Shown: positions 34,498 through 44,043 of the stretch, in pieces | Position numbering within the stretch: the first letter of the stretch is position 1 | Layout of the letters: each line of letters begins with the position of its first letter | Origin: Bacteroides_E sp964528875 | GTDB lineage: Bacteria > Bacteroidota > Bacteroidia > Bacteroidales > Bacteroidaceae | DNA: 64,000 nt | Reading direction: 5' to 3' | Assembly (NCBI GenBank): GCA_964528875.1 | Contig: CAZGUI010000002.1 | Span: forward strand, 30,524 to 94,523 | Notes under the pieces: generated by a model | Told to the model about the DNA's origin: nothing | Database searches by the model: none | The model's input: the letters and a program-made list of their open reading frames with translations, nothing else | Position numbers and translations under genes: made by a program

Positions 34498-36051
34498 TTA
34501 AAAAGGCCAAATTAAAGGGACTAAGATAATGGTAACAATAAAAGTCAACACATTTAAAGGAAGTCCAACTTTAACATAATCGGTAAATTTATAATGTCCT
34601 AATCCTTGTACAATTAGATTTGTTTGATAACCTATTGGAGTGGTAAAGCTGGCAGAAGCTGCAATACATACTACCACAAAAAAGGGCATAGGATTTACGC
34701 CCAACTGACTGGATGCTGATAAAGCCAAAGGAAAGGATAAGGCTGCTGCTGCATTATTTGTTATTAACTCGGTAATAACATTAGTAAAAAGAAACAGTAT
34801 AACCAATAAAGCATGAGGTCCATAATCCAGACTGATTCTCAACATAAAAGCAGCAATTTCATCGGCTAATCCGGAGTTGACCATTCCCTTACTAATACCT
34901 AGCGCACAAGCAATGGTTATCAAAATATCCCAAGAAATAAATTTTGTATATTGTCTGGCGGGGAATAACTTAGCCCATGCCATAATAACCATTGTTATGG
35001 ATGCAAAGAAAAACATATCTAGTCGCATCCCTTCGGGTAGTTTATCTTTCACAACCGGAAGTTCACCAACCGTGGCTCCAATAACCATTACAAACAATAA
35101 GGTTAAAGCCAACCAACGCTTCTTGCGCTCCTTTTGATAGGTTTTCCCTTCACTGCCATTGGATAAAAGTATAAAGACTGAAGACTCTTCCCAAGTAGGC
35201 AAGAAGCTATCATCTACCAATAAAGTAAGTGCATCTCCTTCTTTCAAAGGAACATCATTCATTTCTATCCCTAAACGATAACCTCCTCTTCGTATTTCTT
35301 TTACACGAGCTCCATAATGCCGAACAAAATCAAATTCAGTCAGAGTTTTGTTAATTCCGGGAAAACGAGAGCTCAACACAGCCTCCACCTCATGTAAATC
35401 GGTAATGGGTAACTCCACCCCTTCTACCTTTTCTCCTCTTGACTCAGGTAATAAATATTTAGAGAACACTACTAAATAAATCATACCTACAATAGCGATA
35501 AAAATTCCCACCTTACCCAATTCAAACATAGTAAACCCATCAAAGCCTGCCTCTAGAATCATACCATGTACAACCAGGTTTGTAGACGAGCCAATAAGAG
35601 TACACATTCCACCCAATATAGTTACATAGGATAGAGGAATCAAGAATTTGGTTGCCGGGTGCTGTATCATTTTTGTCCAGCGTTTGATGATAGGTCCAAA
35701 TATAACCACCAATGGTGTGTTATTGATAAATAAAGAAATGGAATAAATTAAAGGAAATAAACGCATTTGAGCTCGCCTTATGGAGACTTTACGATTGGGT
35801 AACACTTTATAGACAATACTACTTAAAGCACCGGAACGTCGAACCCCTTCGCTAATTAAAAAGAGTACAGCAACAGTCATCATTCCTTTATTACTGAACC
35901 CTTCCAACATTTCTTTTGCTGTAAGTATTCCTGTTGCTAAAAAAATAACCACCACTGATAATAATGTCATACCGGGACGCATCTTATCAGCAATTAAAAT
36001 GAGCAACATCCCAATTAATGAGACTAAAACAATAATGGATTGAATTGACAT
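34498..36051 (-). CDS. SLC13-family anion permease, probable sulfate importer
   Basis: This 517-residue transporter has about eleven membrane helices in two halves with a cytosolic RCK-C/TrkA-C-like domain between them (about 205-285, FDFVRHYGARVKEIRRGGYR ... LKEGDALTLLVDD). Each half has the SLC13 type of re-entrant motif (NNTPLVVIFGP, SSTNLVVHG and ITNNAAAALSFPLA, YQTNLIVQG). Given its place between cysQ and cysC, sulfate is the likely substrate, though thiosulfate or dicarboxylates are transported by relatives. Confidence 0.85.
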   Translation of the reverse strand: MSIQSIIVLVSLIGMLLILIADKMRPGMTLLSVVVIFLATGILTAKEMLEGFSNKGMMTVAVLFLISEGVRRSGALSSIVYKVLPNRKVSIRRAQMRLFPLIYSISLFINNTPLVVIFGPIIKRWTKMIQHPATKFLIPLSYVTILGGMCTLIGSSTNLVVHGMILEAGFDGFTMFELGKVGIFIAIVGMIYLVVFSKYLLPESRGEKVEGVELPITDLHEVEAVLSSRFPGINKTLTEFDFVRHYGARVKEIRRGGYRLGIEMNDVPLKEGDALTLLVDDSFLPTWEESSVFILLSNGSEGKTYQKERKKRWLALTLLFVMVIGATVGELPVVKDKLPEGMRLDMFFFASITMVIMAWAKLFPARQYTKFISWDILITIACALGISKGMVNSGLADEIAAFMLRISLDYGPHALLVILFLFTNVITELITNNAAAALSFPLALSASSQLGVNPMPFFVVVCIAASASFTTPIGYQTNLIVQGLGHYKFTDYVKVGLPLNVLTFIVTIILVPLIWPF

Positions 36052-36055
36052 TATT

Positions 36056-36883
36056 CTATTTTGCGTTTTTATTTTCCACTAAAAAGTATGGGTTTAATAA
36101 GTTCTCCCTGTTGTAAACCAAAGGTTTATCGGAGTCTATCAGGCTCACACTCATTCCAGCAGCTAAAGCAATGGCATGACCAGCAGCTGTATCCCACTCC
36201 ATAGTTGGAGTAAGCCGTGGATAGCAATCGGCAGATCCTTCAGCAACTAAGCAAAACTTCAATGAACTACCAATGGAAACTGTTTCTAACGGTTTGTTTT
36301 GTTGTTGTTTTAACTTTTCAATGTAATTATTTAGTTCAGGAGAAGTATGTGAGCGAGAAGCAACTACTCTATAGCTCTCATTTTCAATCATTTCAGGTAG
36401 CTTTGTTCCTTTTTGCATTAGGCTATCCAAGTTAGGATAATCAGTAAGACTATGTATATTTTCCACACAAAAAGCACCTATACTCAATCCTGAAAAATAG
36501 AGTTTAGCAGTTACAGGAACATAAATCACTCCTATAACCGGCTTGTTGTTTTTAACCCAAGCTATATTAACTGTGAACTCCCCATTTCGTTTGATAAACT
36601 CTTTAGTACCATCTAAAGGGTCAACAATCCATAAAGAATCCCATTGTTTTCTTTCTTCATAACTGACAATGCTCTCTTCTTCACTTAGAATGGGATAAGA
36701 TGTTTTACTTAAATAGCCGGTAATAACACTATTCGCTTCTCTATCAGCAAGAGTAAGTGGTGAAGCATCTTCTTTCTTCTCTATCTCGTATTCTGCAACA
36801 GGTCGTTCATAGATAGTTCTAATGACCTCTCCTGCAGCCAAAGCTGCTTCTATAGCTAGATATATATCGGCTTTACTTTCCAA
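36056..36883 (-). CDS. cysQ: 3'(2'),5'-bisphosphate nucleotidase
   Basis: This 275-residue phosphatase of the inositol-monophosphatase superfamily removes the 3'-phosphate from PAP, the product left after sulfotransfer, and so prevents its build-up. The metal-binding motifs are visible: EEES (about 68-71), DPLDGTKEF (about 87-95) and WDTAAGHA (about 228-235). It is the first gene of the leftward sulfate operon (cysQ, permease, cysC, cysD, cysN, sulfotransferase, PCMD), in which every gap is 10 bp or less. Confidence 0.93.
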   Translation of the reverse strand: MESKADIYLAIEAALAAGEVIRTIYERPVAEYEIEKKEDASPLTLADREANSVITGYLSKTSYPILSEEESIVSYEERKQWDSLWIVDPLDGTKEFIKRNGEFTVNIAWVKNNKPVIGVIYVPVTAKLYFSGLSIGAFCVENIHSLTDYPNLDSLMQKGTKLPEMIENESYRVVASRSHTSPELNNYIEKLKQQQNKPLETVSIGSSLKFCLVAEGSADCYPRLTPTMEWDTAAGHAIALAAGMSVSLIDSDKPLVYNRENLLNPYFLVENKNAK

Positions 36884-37173
36884 ATCTTAAAATATTAATA
36901 TTGATTTTTTAAGCTTTTTTAATTCAGGTAGTAAAATTAAAAAACTTTTCCCCCATTAAGGCTAACAAAAGGTTAAATTATACTAGAAAGTAAAGATGTA
37001 AGGTAAAAACAAAGAGAAATACGCTTTTTTGGACATAATAAAGTATTTTAAGTACATCCTATGGGCACAGAATAAAGATACAAATAAAAACAGAGCGAAT
37101 AAATCTTACAAATCAATCATTCTAAACCCCTCAATCCTGATTGAATAAAGCAATGAATAAAACGCTTTATTTA

Positions 37174-37254
37174 TAGGTCCCTGACCTAAGCCTACTCGGT
37201 CCTAGACCGAAGGCCTGTCGGTCTAGGACTGAAGGGTGCTCGGTCTAGGACCGA
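37174..37254. repeat. 81-bp palindromic repeat element, copy 2
   Basis: Four units start at 37174, 37196, 37218 and 37240 with a 22-bp period. The first unit (TAGGTCCCTGACCTA) differs at both ends in a way that keeps the pairing; the second is inverted (TCGGTCCTAGACCGA). Spacers AGGCCTG and AGGGTGC are shared with copy 3. Confidence 0.9.
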
Positions 37255-37380
37255 CAAAACCATAGATATTTATGCCTCTACAGTCTCTCTAGGCTTGGTT
37301 GGAAATTTCATCTTGTGGAATTAAAATACGACGTATAAAATTCAACAGATTAGAATAAAAAACACTTGTTAAGATTTAAA

Positions 37381-37424
37381 AATAAAGAAGCCACACGAGT
37401 GTTTCGTATGGCTTCTTTATTATA
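37381..37424 (-). terminator. Terminator of the SPOR lipoprotein gene
   Basis: AATAAAGAAGCCAYACGA arms pair over about 18 bp with one mismatch; the minus strand continues into a T-rich stretch. It lies 20 bp beyond the stop. Confidence 0.75.
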
Positions 37425-37443
37425 AAAACAGGTTACTCTTGAA

Positions 37444-37941
37444 TTAATAAATTCTATATAATAACCAAGATTGCTGAAAGTCTTCTCTGCTTGGATAGCG
37501 AGCTTTGAAAGCATCTCTTGCACGCTCAGCAGAAGCTCTATCGGAGAAGGTGTTGACTATTACACGATACATTGCTCTATCTGCATTAAATGCAATAGTT
37601 GCATCGTATCCTTCAGCATCTAAAAAACTTTTCAAATTATCAGCATTTGTTTTCACACCAAAGCTACCACAAACCACACTATATTCTTTTAATAGGTCGT
37701 CTCCTGAAACAACTGTAATTTTTTCTTCTCTAACAGTTCCTCCGGTATGAACAGGCTTTTCTTCAGGAACATAAACAGGTGTAACTTCAACTGGTGCAGC
37801 AACCTCTGTTTCTACTAATTCTTGTTGTTTAGCTTGTTCATAAGCTTTTTTATATGCACTCTCACTTGATTTGCATGCAGTAAAAGATAGAGCGATACAA
37901 ATACCCATGCCCAAAACAAAATAATTTCTCATAATATTCAT
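37444..37941 (-). CDS. SPOR-domain lipoprotein
   Basis: This 165-residue lipoprotein (signal ending in LSFTAC, Cys23) has a low-complexity Glu/Val/Pro linker and a C-terminal SPOR domain (about 80-158, YSVVCGSFGVKTNADNLKSF ... YRVIVNTFSDRASAERARDAF). SPOR domains bind glycan strands of peptidoglycan lacking stem peptides, often at the division septum. It is a single gene with its own terminator. Confidence 0.88.
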   Translation of the reverse strand: MNIMRNYFVLGMGICIALSFTACKSSESAYKKAYEQAKQQELVETEVAAPVEVTPVYVPEEKPVHTGGTVREEKITVVSGDDLLKEYSVVCGSFGVKTNADNLKSFLDAEGYDATIAFNADRAMYRVIVNTFSDRASAERARDAFKARYPSREDFQQSWLLYRIY

Positions 37942-38080
37942 GTTTGTAATGACTTTCTATTTTTAATCTTTAATTCTCTTCAACAATAAGACAAAATAAC
38001 AGAAATTTAAGCTTCTAACAAAAGAAAAACAGTAAAATAATAAGAAGAGGAATACAAAAAAACACAATAGATGTGAATAA

Positions 38081-38983
38081 TTACCTTAATCGTAAACTAT
38101 GCCCCACTTCGGGAATATACTCTCCATCTTTTCGGTTCATTTTATATAAATTCTTCATACGAATACCAAACTTCTGCGAAATACCATGCATTGAATCGCC
38201 ATCACGGACAATATAGTAGGGATATTTCTTATTTGCTTTGGTCTTTTTTTTCTTGAGATAAATAACATCTCCTGCAGCTAAAGTATACTCTTTATGTAAA
38301 TCATTATATTTAACCAGATTTTTCCAACGAATATCAAATTCTTTTCCAATACTCTTAAACGTATCCCCATCTCTTGCAATAACATAAGCTAAGTCATTGG
38401 ATAAATAAACCTGATGAGAAAAAGAAGGAACTAACTCTGTAGCAGGAGTTGAATGCTTACTTCCTTTGGTGGTGTCGTACTTATAAAGCTCATAATCTTC
38501 AATAATGGTGATTAACCGATTGGCATAAGAAGGATCGGTTGCATAACCTGCTTTTTTGAGCCCTCTAGCCCACCCTTTATAATCGGTTATTTTCAGTTTA
38601 AAAAGTGCAGCATATCGAGCGCGTTGCAGAAACTGAGAATGATCTTCATATGACTCCTTAGCACTACGATATACACGGAAACACTCCATATAATGATCGT
38701 CAGTATGGCGTGTGGTACGTCCTTTCCATGTACTTCCACACTTAATACCAAAATGATTGTTACTGCGTCTTGCCAATTGACTTTGTCCTGCCCCACTCTC
38801 TAATAGTCCTTGGGCTAATTTAATACTGGCCGGAATTTTATTTTTCTTCATTTCATAAATGGCCAAATCTTTATAGTCATCTATGTATTTTAAGTAACGG
38901 CTATTTTTCCTTTGTGCAGTCAATGATAAAGAGAAAAACAAAAAAGAAAAAAAGAAAAAAAACTTATAATCTAATCTCACCAT
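38081..38983 (-). CDS. Glucosaminidase with two LysM domains
   Basis: This 300-residue exported protein has a signal peptide (about 1-23). Residues about 30-165 form the GH73-type N-acetylglucosaminidase domain (IKLAQGLLESGAGQSQLARR with the catalytic Glu, NNHFGIKC, SYEDHSQFL). Two LysM peptidoglycan-binding domains follow (about 198-242, VIARDGDTFKSIGKEFDI, and 255-300, YIVRDGDSMHGISQKFGI). It should cut the peptidoglycan sugar backbone in the periplasm. It is transcribed away from the cytidine deaminase gene. Confidence 0.9.
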   Translation of the reverse strand: MVRLDYKFFFFFSFLFFSLSLTAQRKNSRYLKYIDDYKDLAIYEMKKNKIPASIKLAQGLLESGAGQSQLARRSNNHFGIKCGSTWKGRTTRHTDDHYMECFRVYRSAKESYEDHSQFLQRARYAALFKLKITDYKGWARGLKKAGYATDPSYANRLITIIEDYELYKYDTTKGSKHSTPATELVPSFSHQVYLSNDLAYVIARDGDTFKSIGKEFDIRWKNLVKYNDLHKEYTLAAGDVIYLKKKKTKANKKYPYYIVRDGDSMHGISQKFGIRMKNLYKMNRKDGEYIPEVGHSLRLR

Positions 38984-39042
38984 AATTTCTACTATTAAGT
39001 TAAGTCCCTATCCATCAGGAAAGACAAAAATCACAAAAAAAA

Positions 39043-39072
39043 TTGGGAATATCAATCTCTTTTCTAACTTTG
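39043..39072 (+). promoter_or_regulatory. Promoter of the cytidine deaminase gene
   Basis: TTGG at 39043-39046 and TAACTTTG at 39065-39072 with an 18-bp spacer fit the Bacteroides type. It decides the start of the next gene: an in-frame TTG at 39043 would lie inside the promoter. Confidence 0.65.
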
Positions 39073-39102
39073 TGTAAAGTGCTCTTAATAAAATCTGAAG
39101 AT

Positions 39103-39582
39103 ATGAAGAAACTAACAATAACAGCCATAATCAATCGTCTAACTTATGATAAGTTAAATGAAACCGATAAAAAGTTGGTTGATGAAGCAAAAAAGGCAAC
39201 TGGAAGCAGTTATTCTCCTTATTCCCAGTTTGCAGTAGGCGCTGCTGCCTTATTAGCTAATGGAACAATAGTTTCTGGTAGCAACCAAGAGAATGCAGCT
39301 TTCCCCTCGGGTACTTGTGCTGAACGAACCACTCTTTTTTATGCTAACTCACAATATCCGGATCAGGCAATACATACATTAGCTGTTGCTGCATACACAC
39401 AAGGAGCCTTCTTAGACATCCCTATCTCTCCGTGTGGAGCTTGCCGCCAAGTTATACTTGAGGTTGAAAAACGCTACAATCACCCTATTCGGATACTTCT
39501 TTTTGGAGAGAATGAAATCTATGAAATAAAGAGTATTAGAGATTTGCTTCCTTTATCTTTCGACGAGGATTTCTTAAAGTAA
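39103..39582 (+). CDS. cdd: Cytidine deaminase
   Basis: This 159-residue zinc enzyme deaminates cytidine and deoxycytidine to uridine forms for pyrimidine salvage. The zinc site is clear: CAE at 72-74 and PCGAC at 110-114 (Cys72, Cys111 and Cys114 as zinc-binding residues, Glu74 as proton shuttle). The N-terminus SSYSPYSQFAVGAA is typical. I start at the ATG at 39103, because the -7 promoter box lies at 39065-39072. Confidence 0.93.
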   Translation: MKKLTITAIINRLTYDKLNETDKKLVDEAKKATGSSYSPYSQFAVGAAALLANGTIVSGSNQENAAFPSGTCAERTTLFYANSQYPDQAIHTLAVAAYTQGAFLDIPISPCGACRQVILEVEKRYNHPIRILLFGENEIYEIKSIRDLLPLSFDEDFLK

Positions 39583-39636
39583 AAAAAAAGGAACAGCTCA
39601 TTCTAAATAAGTCTTATCTGTTTGTATAAAAAACAC

Positions 39637-39681
39637 AATAAAACGATTGTGAGCCTCTAAATGCATAACAATCGCTTTATT
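39637..39681. terminator. Bidirectional terminator between cdd and the lyase operon
   Basis: AATAAAACGATTGT (39637-39650) pairs with ACAATCGCTTTATT (39668-39681) with one mismatch, and both ends run into A/T tracts. It lies between convergent genes. Confidence 0.75.
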
Positions 39682-39802
39682 ATAACTCCAACTGGTTATT
39701 TCTACTCTTTGAAGTTGTTAACTTTGCTTATATGAAAAAATAATGATTCTTGGCCATTAACTTTTAGCCAAAAGAAATTAGGATATTTAAATTAATGTGT
39801 AG

Positions 39803-41077
39803 CTAGTCTGTTGAACACTCAGTCAACCAACGAATATCAGAATGCTTTGTTCTATTGTGTTTTTCAATTGCTTCATCATATATCTCATTCGGATCAAAGA
39901 AAGTGGAACGTCTCAGTAACCAACTTAGTTTTATCTGACATTCATCCCATCCACTAATCTGCTTATAGGGAAATTCCAATTGATTTTTGCCTAAAAATTG
40001 ACTAACGTATTTGACTGCTTTCTCTATTGACCGTCCATCATTCGATAGACTACCGTAAAGCCAAATATTAAGACCTTCTGCCAAATAACACATATCTATT
40101 ATATGATCCAAGTTAAATATTGAATAATGCAGCGCAAGTGTTCGGGCTAACTCTAATGGTTGTTTTCCATCGGGCTCTATCTGCTTAAAAAGCCTATCCT
40201 CAGCAAACTTATTTATATATTTTCGAGCTAAATCAAGGCGACCTGTAAATACAGCATAAGCTGTGACTTGCACATCGTACGAAATACCATGATTATTCTT
40301 TGATGATTTCTCATCTAATCCTACTTCACTTGTCAACATCCAATCGAGAAAACTACTATACCACTGTTTCAACTCCTTTTCTTTTTGGGTGGGTAATACA
40401 CTATCTTCTATCAACAAGTTTATACAATTAAGCATTTCTATAAAACCATAGGTTTCAATTATTCCTTCTCCTCTCCCTTTGTTTTTATTTCGTCCTGGAA
40501 TAATCTGCCCAAAATTAAGATTTGGATTCATTTTTGTAGTTTCATCCAAAAACCACACACATAAGAATTCAATCACTTTATCAGCATACTTCTTTTCTCC
40601 ACTAAAATAATAAGCATATGATAATGTCTTTACAGATTTGATGAAGCTGTTTAACTTATCTTTGTCATACTTACTTATTTCTGGATTTCGTTCCCCATCT
40701 TTTCTTATATATGGCAAACCGTCAGGTTTAGACAAGTCTGGCCACCAATATGGCCCCATACTTATATAATCGTGCTTATCACCACTTGCAGCAGTAATTT
40801 CTTTATCAACTACAGATTCAGGTTTTTTAGTAAGCTCTTTATCTGCTGATTTCTTAAGAGAATTTAAAGCAGTAATACCATTGGGTATAATATTCATGTT
40901 TTTCTTGGCATATGCCATTTTTTCGGAGAAATTCAATATCTTTATTTCTGGTCTTGGGCTAGGTTCCTCACACTTTTTCCCAAAGTTATTATCATCAATA
41001 ATGTCATTTTTTTTCTTGCATGAAAAAGAAAACAATACGAATGATATAAGTAGTAGTACTTTAAATTGTGTTTTCAT
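39803..41077 (-). CDS. PL38-like alginate/glucuronan lyase, lipoprotein form
   Basis: This 424-residue lyase of the alginate-lyase (alpha/alpha toroid) superfamily carries the family block ASGDKHDYISMGPYWWPD (about 95-112), GLPYIRKDGERNPE and the catalytic-type NNHG segment (SKNNHGISYDVQVTAY). A lipoprotein signal ends in FSFSC (Cys20), so it is probably surface- or periplasm-facing and membrane-anchored. Its paralogue at 42765 has an ordinary signal peptide instead. PL38 enzymes in Bacteroides polysaccharide loci cut uronic-acid polymers. It is the last gene of the locus. The family is my best recollection; the substrate comes from the neighbouring PL6 genes. Confidence 0.75.
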   Translation of the reverse strand: MKTQFKVLLLISFVLFSFSCKKKNDIIDDNNFGKKCEEPSPRPEIKILNFSEKMAYAKKNMNIIPNGITALNSLKKSADKELTKKPESVVDKEITAASGDKHDYISMGPYWWPDLSKPDGLPYIRKDGERNPEISKYDKDKLNSFIKSVKTLSYAYYFSGEKKYADKVIEFLCVWFLDETTKMNPNLNFGQIIPGRNKNKGRGEGIIETYGFIEMLNCINLLIEDSVLPTQKEKELKQWYSSFLDWMLTSEVGLDEKSSKNNHGISYDVQVTAYAVFTGRLDLARKYINKFAEDRLFKQIEPDGKQPLELARTLALHYSIFNLDHIIDMCYLAEGLNIWLYGSLSNDGRSIEKAVKYVSQFLGKNQLEFPYKQISGWDECQIKLSWLLRRSTFFDPNEIYDEAIEKHNRTKHSDIRWLTECSTD

Positions 41078-41116
41078 ACATTTTTTTAATTTAATAAACC
41101 AACCTAATATTTACTA

Positions 41117-42733
41117 TTATCTATTTTCCCAAAAATCCGTTTTTCTACTAATCTTCTCTTTATCCAAATCAATTGCTTTATACCATAAAACACCTACTTC
41201 AGAAAGCTTCGCCACTGCGAAAGGATGATTTATTGTTGAAGTTTGTTGTGCGCCTACACTTTTAGGGATAGATCGTAAGGCACCTGATATATCAAAATTC
41301 ACATAATCGAAGTCTTTCTCCGTTACATCAAAAGCACCCAGTAAGTTTATATCAGAATTTATCATTACATAAATACCTTTACCATCTCCTCTTTTTATTT
41401 TTGTATAGTTAATTTTCCTTGCCTCAAAACCATCTAGTTTGAGCCTCTTATTCAATTTATATACATTATTAGCAAACTTAACATCATCCACATTGCCATT
41501 AATAAGATTCAATACGTTATTTCGAGATGAACTATAAATAATATTATTTGCTATTAAACAATTAGGAGGAATCGTTCCATATATTTTCTTTTCAGGAAAT
41601 ATAGGATTATTTTTAGAATAATTATAAACTGTATTTGTCCCTAAATCAATATTCTGGCAATTAATAAAGGTATTGTGGCATATTTCTACATCCTTTACAG
41701 CATGATAAGCATTTAGTGGCTCATGATCTATATTTATACTTTCATCAGGTGACTCAAATATGGCAGTCATAACGCACAGTGCTGAATAGCTCCCTTCTCC
41801 GACTAAATCTTGAAAAAAATTGTTATAAATACGATGTCCTTGATTTATTATACGAACTCCTGCTGTATTTTGTTTTCCGTTTCCTATAAATGCATTGCTC
41901 TCAACTATATTACGATGTCCATGACGACATACTAGAGCACCTTGACTCTCGTAAAACACATTGTTACGAAATATATTGTCACAGCTTTTCACTGATATTA
42001 TTTCTACCTCTCCATCACAAGCATAGAAATAATTATTTTCAACAAGACTATTACTAGAATATTGTGAAGTATGAGAATCTCCCAATCTTATAATCTCCGC
42101 ATTATTTTCGGGCTTAAAATTAGGGCGAGAACTAAAGAAATTATGGTCAATTCTATGATTGTTTTCTCTACTTTCCTCTGCACTCAAATTAGCCATTATC
42201 AAAACACCTCCATTCACCTTATTTGTAAAATAACAATGGTCTATCCTATTATTCTTTCCATAAAGCATTACCCAACGTTCTGATAATTTTGTGCTTTCTC
42301 GAAATCTCGGATCAGGATTATTACAATTATCAATAACAGAATTTGTCAAACGACAATTATAAGCAAATTTTTTACTTGACGTCCTAAATTCAATTATGTC
42401 AGTCTTAAGTGCCATTCCATCTTTAAGCATCAAGCCATCTAACATCAAATAGCTACCACTCAGTCGAATGTTTAATTTTCCAGTCAACACTGCACCTCCT
42501 GCATTTCTTGCTTTAAGCATAATAGGCTCTGCATCGGTTCCACATCCTGTAAATACCACCTGAAAATCATTATAAATGCCATCTTCCAGATAAACAATAT
42601 CTCCAGCTTTCAATTTATTTTTAAGAGTTTTGGTAAGTTCGCCAACATCTGTCGGAGAATAGCTATACTCTCTTGAAAATGCAGAATAATTAACCAAAAC
42701 AAAAAAGGTTATTATTAGTAATATCTTTTTCAT
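41117..42733 (-). CDS. PL6 family alginate lyase, single-domain
   Basis: The 538-residue secreted protein (signal peptide cut near AFS-RE) has a parallel beta-helix of the chondroitinase-B/alginate-lyase PL6 family. The catalytic Lys and Arg are visible in EVEIISVKSCDNIFRNNVF and GALVCRHGHRNIVESNAF (about 260-300). It is shorter than the two-domain paralogue at 44044. It should cut alginate at MG or MM/GG links by beta-elimination, giving unsaturated oligomers. It lies between two PL38-like genes in the same operon. Confidence 0.85.
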   Translation of the reverse strand: MKKILLIITFFVLVNYSAFSREYSYSPTDVGELTKTLKNKLKAGDIVYLEDGIYNDFQVVFTGCGTDAEPIMLKARNAGGAVLTGKLNIRLSGSYLMLDGLMLKDGMALKTDIIEFRTSSKKFAYNCRLTNSVIDNCNNPDPRFRESTKLSERWVMLYGKNNRIDHCYFTNKVNGGVLIMANLSAEESRENNHRIDHNFFSSRPNFKPENNAEIIRLGDSHTSQYSSNSLVENNYFYACDGEVEIISVKSCDNIFRNNVFYESQGALVCRHGHRNIVESNAFIGNGKQNTAGVRIINQGHRIYNNFFQDLVGEGSYSALCVMTAIFESPDESINIDHEPLNAYHAVKDVEICHNTFINCQNIDLGTNTVYNYSKNNPIFPEKKIYGTIPPNCLIANNIIYSSSRNNVLNLINGNVDDVKFANNVYKLNKRLKLDGFEARKINYTKIKRGDGKGIYVMINSDINLLGAFDVTEKDFDYVNFDISGALRSIPKSVGAQQTSTINHPFAVAKLSEVGVLWYKAIDLDKEKISRKTDFWENR

Positions 42734-42764
42734 AATTATGGTTTTAATAAAAACTATATTTTAT

Positions 42765-43955
42765 TCATTTAGCATAAAATAACCAATAAAGATCTTTATC
42801 CTTTGTTGTACAATATTCATCGAACAAAGCATCATATTCTTCATTAGGTTGAAACAAAGTCGCACGTCGTAAAGTCCAACAAAGTCTTTCTTGATTTATA
42901 CCCCAGTCTTTTATCTGTTTATACGGAAATGCACTTTGTTCTTTACCTAAATACTCCTTGGCAAAATCAATTGCTTTAGTAATTGAGCGACCATCATCTG
43001 AGATCTTAGAAAATAAATCTATACCTTGACTTTTAGCCAACGTCGCCATATCTAAAAAGTGTTTTAGATTGAATATTGTATAATGGAAAGCTAATGTTCT
43101 AGCAAGTTCTAATGGTTGACTACCATCAGGTTCAATTTGTGTAAAGATTCGTTTATCAGGAAACTCTTCTATAAGCTTTTGAGCAACATCTATCTGGTCA
43201 CTAAATATTGCATAGGCTACTGCTTGTACATCGAAAGCCACTCCATGATTATTTCTCGCATTATATTCATGTTGACCAACCTCACTTGTCATCATCCAAT
43301 CCAGAAAATCACGAAACCACTTCTTTAGACCTTGCATATCTTTTTCACTTATTGATTTCGAGCTAGCTAGTATATTGATACACGGAATCATTTCCATAAA
43401 CGAATAAACATCTATCATACCAGCACCACGCCCTTTTCCTTCATTGTGTCCAGGTATCATTTGCCCATAATTCAAGTTAGGATTCATCTTGGTATTATCA
43501 TTTAAAAACCAGAATCGAAGGTTGTTAACTGCTTTTTCTGCAAACCTTTCATCATTTGTAAAAAAATAAGCATAAGCAAGTGTTGATATATTTTTGTTAA
43601 GCTTTCTTAACTTATCTCTATCCATTGTATATGTTTCTGGATTGCGCTCACCATCTCTTCTTATATATGGCAATCCATTTAACTTAGATGGATCTGGCCA
43701 CCAATATGGCCCCATGCTCACATAATCGTGTTTATCACCACTTGCAGCGATGATTGTTTTTTCAACCACAGGAGTCAATACCACATTCAACTCTTTTTCG
43801 GCTTCACGCAACAGAAAAGCCAAAGCGGGTTTAGCATTTCTCACAGTATTCTGATTGTTTTTAACAAATTCCAATCGTTCTATTTCTACTAACTGAGAAT
43901 ACATGGAGATTGAAAAAAAACTAAATAATATAGTTGATAAAAAGATTCTTTTCAT
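42765..43955 (-). CDS. PL38-like alginate/glucuronan lyase, periplasmic form
   Basis: This 396-residue paralogue of the gene at 39803 has a type I signal peptide (cut after SMYSQ, about residue 20). It shows ASGDKHDYVSMGPYWWPDPS, GLPYIRRDGERNPET and NNHGVAFDVQAVAY, the same order and spacing. The difference in anchoring suggests one soluble periplasmic and one membrane-bound enzyme working on oligomers of different size. It is preceded by a terminator-like hairpin at 43986-44027. Confidence 0.75.
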   Translation of the reverse strand: MKRIFLSTILFSFFSISMYSQLVEIERLEFVKNNQNTVRNAKPALAFLLREAEKELNVVLTPVVEKTIIAASGDKHDYVSMGPYWWPDPSKLNGLPYIRRDGERNPETYTMDRDKLRKLNKNISTLAYAYFFTNDERFAEKAVNNLRFWFLNDNTKMNPNLNYGQMIPGHNEGKGRGAGMIDVYSFMEMIPCINILASSKSISEKDMQGLKKWFRDFLDWMMTSEVGQHEYNARNNHGVAFDVQAVAYAIFSDQIDVAQKLIEEFPDKRIFTQIEPDGSQPLELARTLAFHYTIFNLKHFLDMATLAKSQGIDLFSKISDDGRSITKAIDFAKEYLGKEQSAFPYKQIKDWGINQERLCWTLRRATLFQPNEEYDALFDEYCTTKDKDLYWLFYAK

Positions 43956-43985
43956 ATTTTTGGGATTTTTCCAGAAAGAATGTGA

Positions 43986-44027
43986 TTAAAAAAAGAGGGA
44001 GGTAACAACATCAATGATATCCCTCTT
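43986..44027 (-). terminator. Terminator-like hairpin inside the lyase operon
   Basis: AAGAGGGA (43993-44000) pairs with TCCCTCTT (44020-44027) and the minus strand continues with seven T. It lies just after the long PL6 gene and before the PL38 gene, so it could reduce expression of the two promoter-distal pairs. Confidence 0.6.
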
Positions 44028-44043
44028 CTTACAAAACAAAATT

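Larger units (their letters stand above)
36884..37443. other. Intergenic region upstream of cysQ
   Basis: This 560-bp stretch holds no gene. It contains the second 81-bp palindromic element (37174-37254) and a terminator (37381-37424). The promoter of the sulfate operon must lie near 36890-36990, where only a relaxed TAACCTTTTG on the minus strand is seen. Confidence 0.6.

Noticed and set aside
39043..39102. Upstream TTG start for cytidine deaminase
   Set aside because: It is placed inside the -33/-7 promoter, so it cannot be in the transcript.
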